A stretch of DNA of 64,000 nucleotides from Fagopyrum homotropicum (lineage: Eukaryota; Streptophyta; Magnoliopsida; Caryophyllales; Polygonaceae), in NCBI GenBank assembly GCA_033239125.1, contig BSWB01000001.1:26129501-26193500 (forward strand), written 5' to 3'. Position 1 is the first letter of the stretch, and each line of letters opens with the position of its first letter. The notes under the pieces were generated by a model. It was not told the origin of the DNA and did no database searches. It saw nothing but the letters and a program-made list of their open reading frames with translations. Both the position numbers and the translations under genes were made by a program. Positions 60,461-64,000 of the stretch are shown here, one piece after another.

Positions 60461-60588
60461 TACTTGGGAAAGCTATTTTACGTCAAAATAGTTTTTAAAA
60501 TAACACAAAAATAAAAATAAGCTAATAAAATATCGATAAAAGCCACAAAAATAAAAATTGCAAATGCGCCAAAACTTGGGTTGTTACA
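57642..60588 (-). mobile_element. Solo LTR of the TGTAAC family (minus) inside LINE sequence
   Basis: 2947 bp with a perfect 5-bp target duplication TAGAG (57637-57641 and 60589-60593). On the + strand it runs TGTAACACCCCGAATTCGCG to CAAAACTTGGGTTGTTACA. It closely parallels the solo LTR at 32460-35234 in inverse orientation, including a GC-rich island with overlapping ORFs (about 59570-60260). It is the youngest event in this part of the stack because its duplication is perfect and it interrupts the LINE. Confidence 0.92.
60425..60452. repeat. (AT)n microsatellite within the solo LTR
   Basis: About 28 bp of alternating AT. Confidence 0.9.
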
Positions 60589-60830
60589 TAGAGTCATTTG
60601 GAATCATGTACAAGCCCCTAAACATTGCTTCATTGCATGGCTGGCTATCAAAGGTATGCTCAGTATACATGATAAGCTCTATTTTTTGAACATAGATCTA
60701 ATTTGTCGATGGTGTCAAATGATGGATGAGAGTCATGATCATATCCTATTTGCTTGTGATTATTCTAAGAGAGCATGGGATGCAATTCAAAGATGGACAG
60801 GAATAAAGGTTAAGTTTTGAACTATGATAC

Positions 60831-61692
60831 AGACTCTCATAACTCTCGTAAGTCCGAATAGGTCACCCTCTCATATTCCCGTAATGTTGACACTTCACCT
60901 ATTGGTACCTCGTAACCTTAACTTACGGGTATCCTAAACCTTTCACACATGGTTCGACCACACTTCTCATCTTGACTCCGATGCTTAGGAGCGCCTATAG
61001 AAAACTTTACGTCTTAAAGGAAAATCACCTTTAACCTTGCTAGAATGTACCCATCTCCTCCTCGATTCGCATCTTTAGTTGTCCATGCGTCCTCTCGAAG
61101 AACCTTAAGTTCGTTATCTCTATTGGTCTCGATGTTGTTCAAATCGTTGCTTCTTTGGAATCACTCCCACATCTTCATGTAGCTTCCTTTACTTTAATTG
61201 CTTCCATCTTGATTTCTCTTAAGTTGTCTCGAGTTTTCCGTTTATCGTGTTCGTCCTAGCGGTTATGTCCTCATTAGACTTCCCATGATTGCTAAGACAT
61301 CCTCAAAAGGAGTCCGATGAAACACCAAGTTGTTCATCCATATTACTACCAACATATCAAATCCAGGAGATCCACTACAATAATACAAGGTCCAAAAACT
61401 AATATGATCCTATCATACCACATGTATAAGCGTATATATAAATATAAAGGTCATACCACTACTATAATATAATAAGTCCATCATGCATAACTACAATCCA
61501 CATATACAACTATAGTCCAAACACTAAGTCGCCGAGGTCCGCAGTAGGAGTGGTGGTCTTGTACATTCTATCTCAACCTGACTCATGCACATGATTTTGA
61601 AAACGAAAATTTTTTTTAAAGATCAGACCCCTTGCAGGTTTTGTTTATTTAACTATTCGGTTATTAGAAGATTGTGAGTGCCATTGTTGTCA
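60831..61692 (-). other. 5' internal region of the nested gypsy element, no ORF
   Basis: Between the LINE and the primer-binding site. It should hold leader and gag, but no open frame survives. About 61530-61600 matches the leader of the outer element in complement. Confidence 0.5.
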
Positions 61693-61710
61693 ACCTAGGG
61701 CTCTGATACC
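61693..61710 (-). other. Primer-binding site of the nested gypsy element
   Basis: Minus strand TGGTATCAGAGCCCTAGG four bases inside the 5' LTR; initiator tRNA-Met type. Confidence 0.85.
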
Positions 61711-61714
61711 ATAT

Positions 61715-63784
61715 TGCAACACCCTGAATCCGCGGGACTTGGGATGCCACGAGCTAGGGCCTTACAATGGGCCCCGGCCCTTAGCCTGACAACAATTTTA
61801 CCGAATCTTACAACAAGACACAATAGTAAAAACCGAAATAGCCTTTTAATGCAAAAGAGACATGATTAGAAAGATACAAAGCAAATGCTCCAGCCGAGTT
61901 CTAAAAAAACAACCACAATGTTCCAACACGACAACAACAACAATAATATAAACCAACATATCCTATAATATACGGAACCCCGGCTGCCCACTCCTCCGGA
62001 TCACTCAGCGGCGTCCCTAACCTACAAGGCATCTACAAAGCGGCATAAAATCGTTAGCTAGCAGTCTAAGCATAAGAAGGATGGTAAAGGCACACACACA
62101 TAATAAAACATAAGCACATAGCATGGTATCACACAAGTCCAATTATTATCTTCCATTAGATTATCCCTTTACTAATTCCATTTATGGTGTGACATGAGAA
62201 TCATAACAATCTCGTCCTTGTCCCCTTTCACCAAACAGGGTTGTACTTGATGTGAATGAACATCACCTGTTGGACTGGTTGCAAGGCACCTCCCAGTCAC
62301 CCCATTATGGACTTGACAAGCGGTCACCACCCGGTTATCATACACTTGGGCCATAATACAACAATAAACCTGATCTTCTAAATCCGATTACTCATCATCA
62401 CAATACTTATAAACACACACCACCATCACGCATCATACTCATACATCGAAGCTAGCTAAGTAAGCCCGGAGACTTACCTCGTTCCAACGATCAACCAAGA
62501 ACAACCTATCTCGCTTCCTGTAGGAATATAATTAAAGCTTCTTCAAGACAAGACATGATAATCAACAACTACTCACACAAGCTAGAAGTTCGTAGACTTC
62601 TAGTCATATATGAACTCACAAGATCATACACTCTCATAATCTAGGATAACACTCCTAATCCTCACAACTCATAAAAACACAACCATCAAGCCATGCTAGG
62701 TTACTCACATCCTAAACTCCCCAATCTCCACAAACATATACTCACAGTTTCAAACCTCACAAGAACAACCCTACACTCGCCACATAATGACCAACTCAAG
62801 ATCCAACACCCATCGAGTCTAAGAACATTCCAAAGTCCTCTAACACTCACCTAAAGTCCAAAGCCACTACTTGGCATTCCACAAGACTATTATAGGTTCA
62901 ACCTAGCATGATTCTATCATATACTCTCTAAGATAAGCGATGGACACAAGCTCAAAAGAGGTACTCACTGAGGAAAAGACGCGGGCGCGAAAGGAAGAAA
63001 CGCATCCGCGGAGAGGAGCAGAAGGCCGCCTTGGCAGCTTAGCTGAGCCAGAGGCCGCCCCTGCGGAACTGGATGGCCACCCCTACGGCTCTGGTGTAGT
63101 GGCCGCCCCCGCGGCACTGTCCAGCCGCGGGTGCGGTCGAGCTCAAAAGGGCGATCTCAAACGAGTTCTTCGTTGGTTCCTTGTTGTGCAGAAGTCTGCT
63201 AGATTCCTTGCTTGGCTGCAGAACGTCCACCACTTGGATCCACACACACACAATCATCCTAAATACGATCCACTCACATGCAAGCCAAAAGAGGGAAGAA
63301 CTTGAGTAATACCATGGCTTCCACCATTAAAGCTCTAGGGTGGAAGAAGGAAGAAGAAGAGAAGGAGAAGAAGGAAGGGAACTTATCCAACTAATCCGGA
63401 TCTGCAGTACCTCACTGTTGGACATCACACACAAGAGGAGGAGGAAGAGGAAGAGGAAGAAGGATTCCCATGGAAGAAGCTACCAAGAGCTTCCAACCCA
63501 AAAGAGAAAGAAATAGAAGAGAATCACGTGAAAGTGGAATGGGAGGAGAGATAGAGAAGGTTGTCCACCAAAAAGGGGGAAACAAGGGGTCAAGTAGTTC
63601 ATATGTCATCCTTTTAGACCACGGGATGAGGAGTCACTAGCCAAAATGCGGGAAAAGAAAGGTTTGAACGGAATCGGAATATAATCCCCTCTCTCAGCAC
63701 ATCGTGCCTGTGGAAAGACTGAGCCGCACCTACAGAAAGCCGCTAAACCACTCACTAATCGGAATAAAAATTCCGGGCGTTACA
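61715..63784 (-). repeat. 5' LTR of the nested gypsy element
   Basis: 2.07 kb; on the + strand TGCAACACCCTGAATCCG to ATTCCGGGCGTTACA, homologous to 48986-50985 throughout. Carries CCGCCCCTGCGG-type motifs (63055-63115). Confidence 0.87.
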
Positions 63785-64000
63785 ACTTAGAATGTTAGCT
63801 AACGGTTTTATACTGTCTTTGTAGATGTCTTGCAGGTTATGGAAGTTGTAAAGAGATCAAGAGTGAATGATCATACGGGTTTACGTACTCATTTAGATGG
63901 GAAAGGAGAGTCTTTTCATTTTTCTACAAGCATGTTATGTTAACTGTTATGTTTTGTAAGGCTGACTCATGTATACATTCATCACTTTAACTTTTATTGA

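Larger units (their letters stand above)
57360..60830 (+). pseudogene. Second LINE fragment, split by a solo LTR
   Basis: The left part (57360-57641) reads NNLWVQWAHSEFLGNHISME and RDSRLIKHLLMAKDTVLG, colinear with the region of the first LINE just before its zf-RVT domain. The right part (60594-60830) resumes VIWNHVQAPKHCFIAWLAIK...CRWCQMMDESHDHILFACDYSKRAWDAI. The solo LTR at 57642-60588 interrupts between them. Several stop codons. It is a different copy from the LINE just upstream and lacks everything before the RT thumb region. Confidence 0.8.
48986..63784 (-). mobile_element. Full-length nested gypsy element, minus strand
   Basis: LTRs at both ends in the same minus orientation, flanks GCTTA and ACTTA (4/5 target duplication), and a primer-binding site inside the right (5') LTR. 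Remnants of pol lie in the expected order for gypsy elements: RT (about 53860-53690) then integrase (about 51720-51680). LINE sequence with its own inserted LTR (54661-60830) occupies the interior; without it the internal region would be about 4.5 kb. All coding frames are broken. Confidence 0.82.
48243..64000 (+). mobile_element. 3' LTR of the outer gypsy element, split by a nested gypsy and running off the window
   Basis: Pieces 48243-48985 and 63785-64000 continue the same LTR. The left one ends TTTCTAATGCTTA and the right resumes ACTTAGAATGTTAGCTAACGG, matching the uninterrupted TAATGCTTAGAATGTTAGC at about 45670 in the 5' LTR. Its first ~1.3 kb is missing at the junction with the RNase H remnant. 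Confidence 0.75.

Overview
This is plant nuclear DNA, most likely from a eudicot. It has AT-rich intergenic sequence, genes split by GT-AG introns, and a very heavy load of plant retrotransposons. I place it no lower than eudicot. Only two host genes are convincing, and they sit convergently in the left-centre of the window. The first is a 16-exon Raf-like ACT-domain protein kinase of the STY8/STY17/STY46 family (11457-18428, + strand). The second is an 11-exon MFS transporter of the tetracycline-resistance/HIAT1-like plant family (18817-22934, - strand). I reconstructed both from splice junctions, and the summed exons keep an open frame (568 and 440 aa).

Left flank (1-11400): two LTR copies of a large TGTAAC...GTTACA-ended family (1-880 and roughly 6010-7827), a probable minus-strand solo LTR of another family carrying a hAT-like MITE, a long-TIR non-autonomous DNA element (4478-5521), a Helitron-like AT-rich stretch and a Tourist-like MITE next to the kinase promoter. 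The transporter's first intron holds a second member of the long-TIR family and a LINE RNase H fragment.

Middle (23000-36200): a degraded Copia pol is split by a gag-only, non-autonomous Copia element with two 880-bp LTRs. Next come a gypsy-like 3' end and LTR, tandem repeats, and a MULE-like element with a perfect 9-bp target duplication. Its arms are inverted arrays of a short ACCGGAAGTTCAT-type repeat, and a 2.8-kb solo LTR has inserted into it.

Right half (36159-64000): essentially one nested stack. A gypsy element (5' LTR, primer-binding site, decayed interior, 3' LTR running off the window) has been interrupted by (i) an almost intact Ale/Retrofit-like Copia element with 122-bp LTRs, (ii) a solo LTR of its own family, and (iii) a full-length minus-strand gypsy relative. 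The interior of that relative is broken by LINE sequence, and the LINE is itself broken by yet another solo LTR with a perfect TAGAG duplication. Target duplications, primer-binding sites and one empty-site comparison support the order of events.

I found no rRNA, CRISPR or bacterial-type features. The points most worth following up are four covarying stem-loops downstream of the LINE ORF, a UAG-CAA-UCA stop in the Copia gag, a 36-bp duplication of a splice acceptor in the transporter, the repeat-armed MULE, the ACGTGGCATGCCACGT palindromes in the long-TIR element, and a CCGCAGGGGCGG motif shared by unrelated LTRs.
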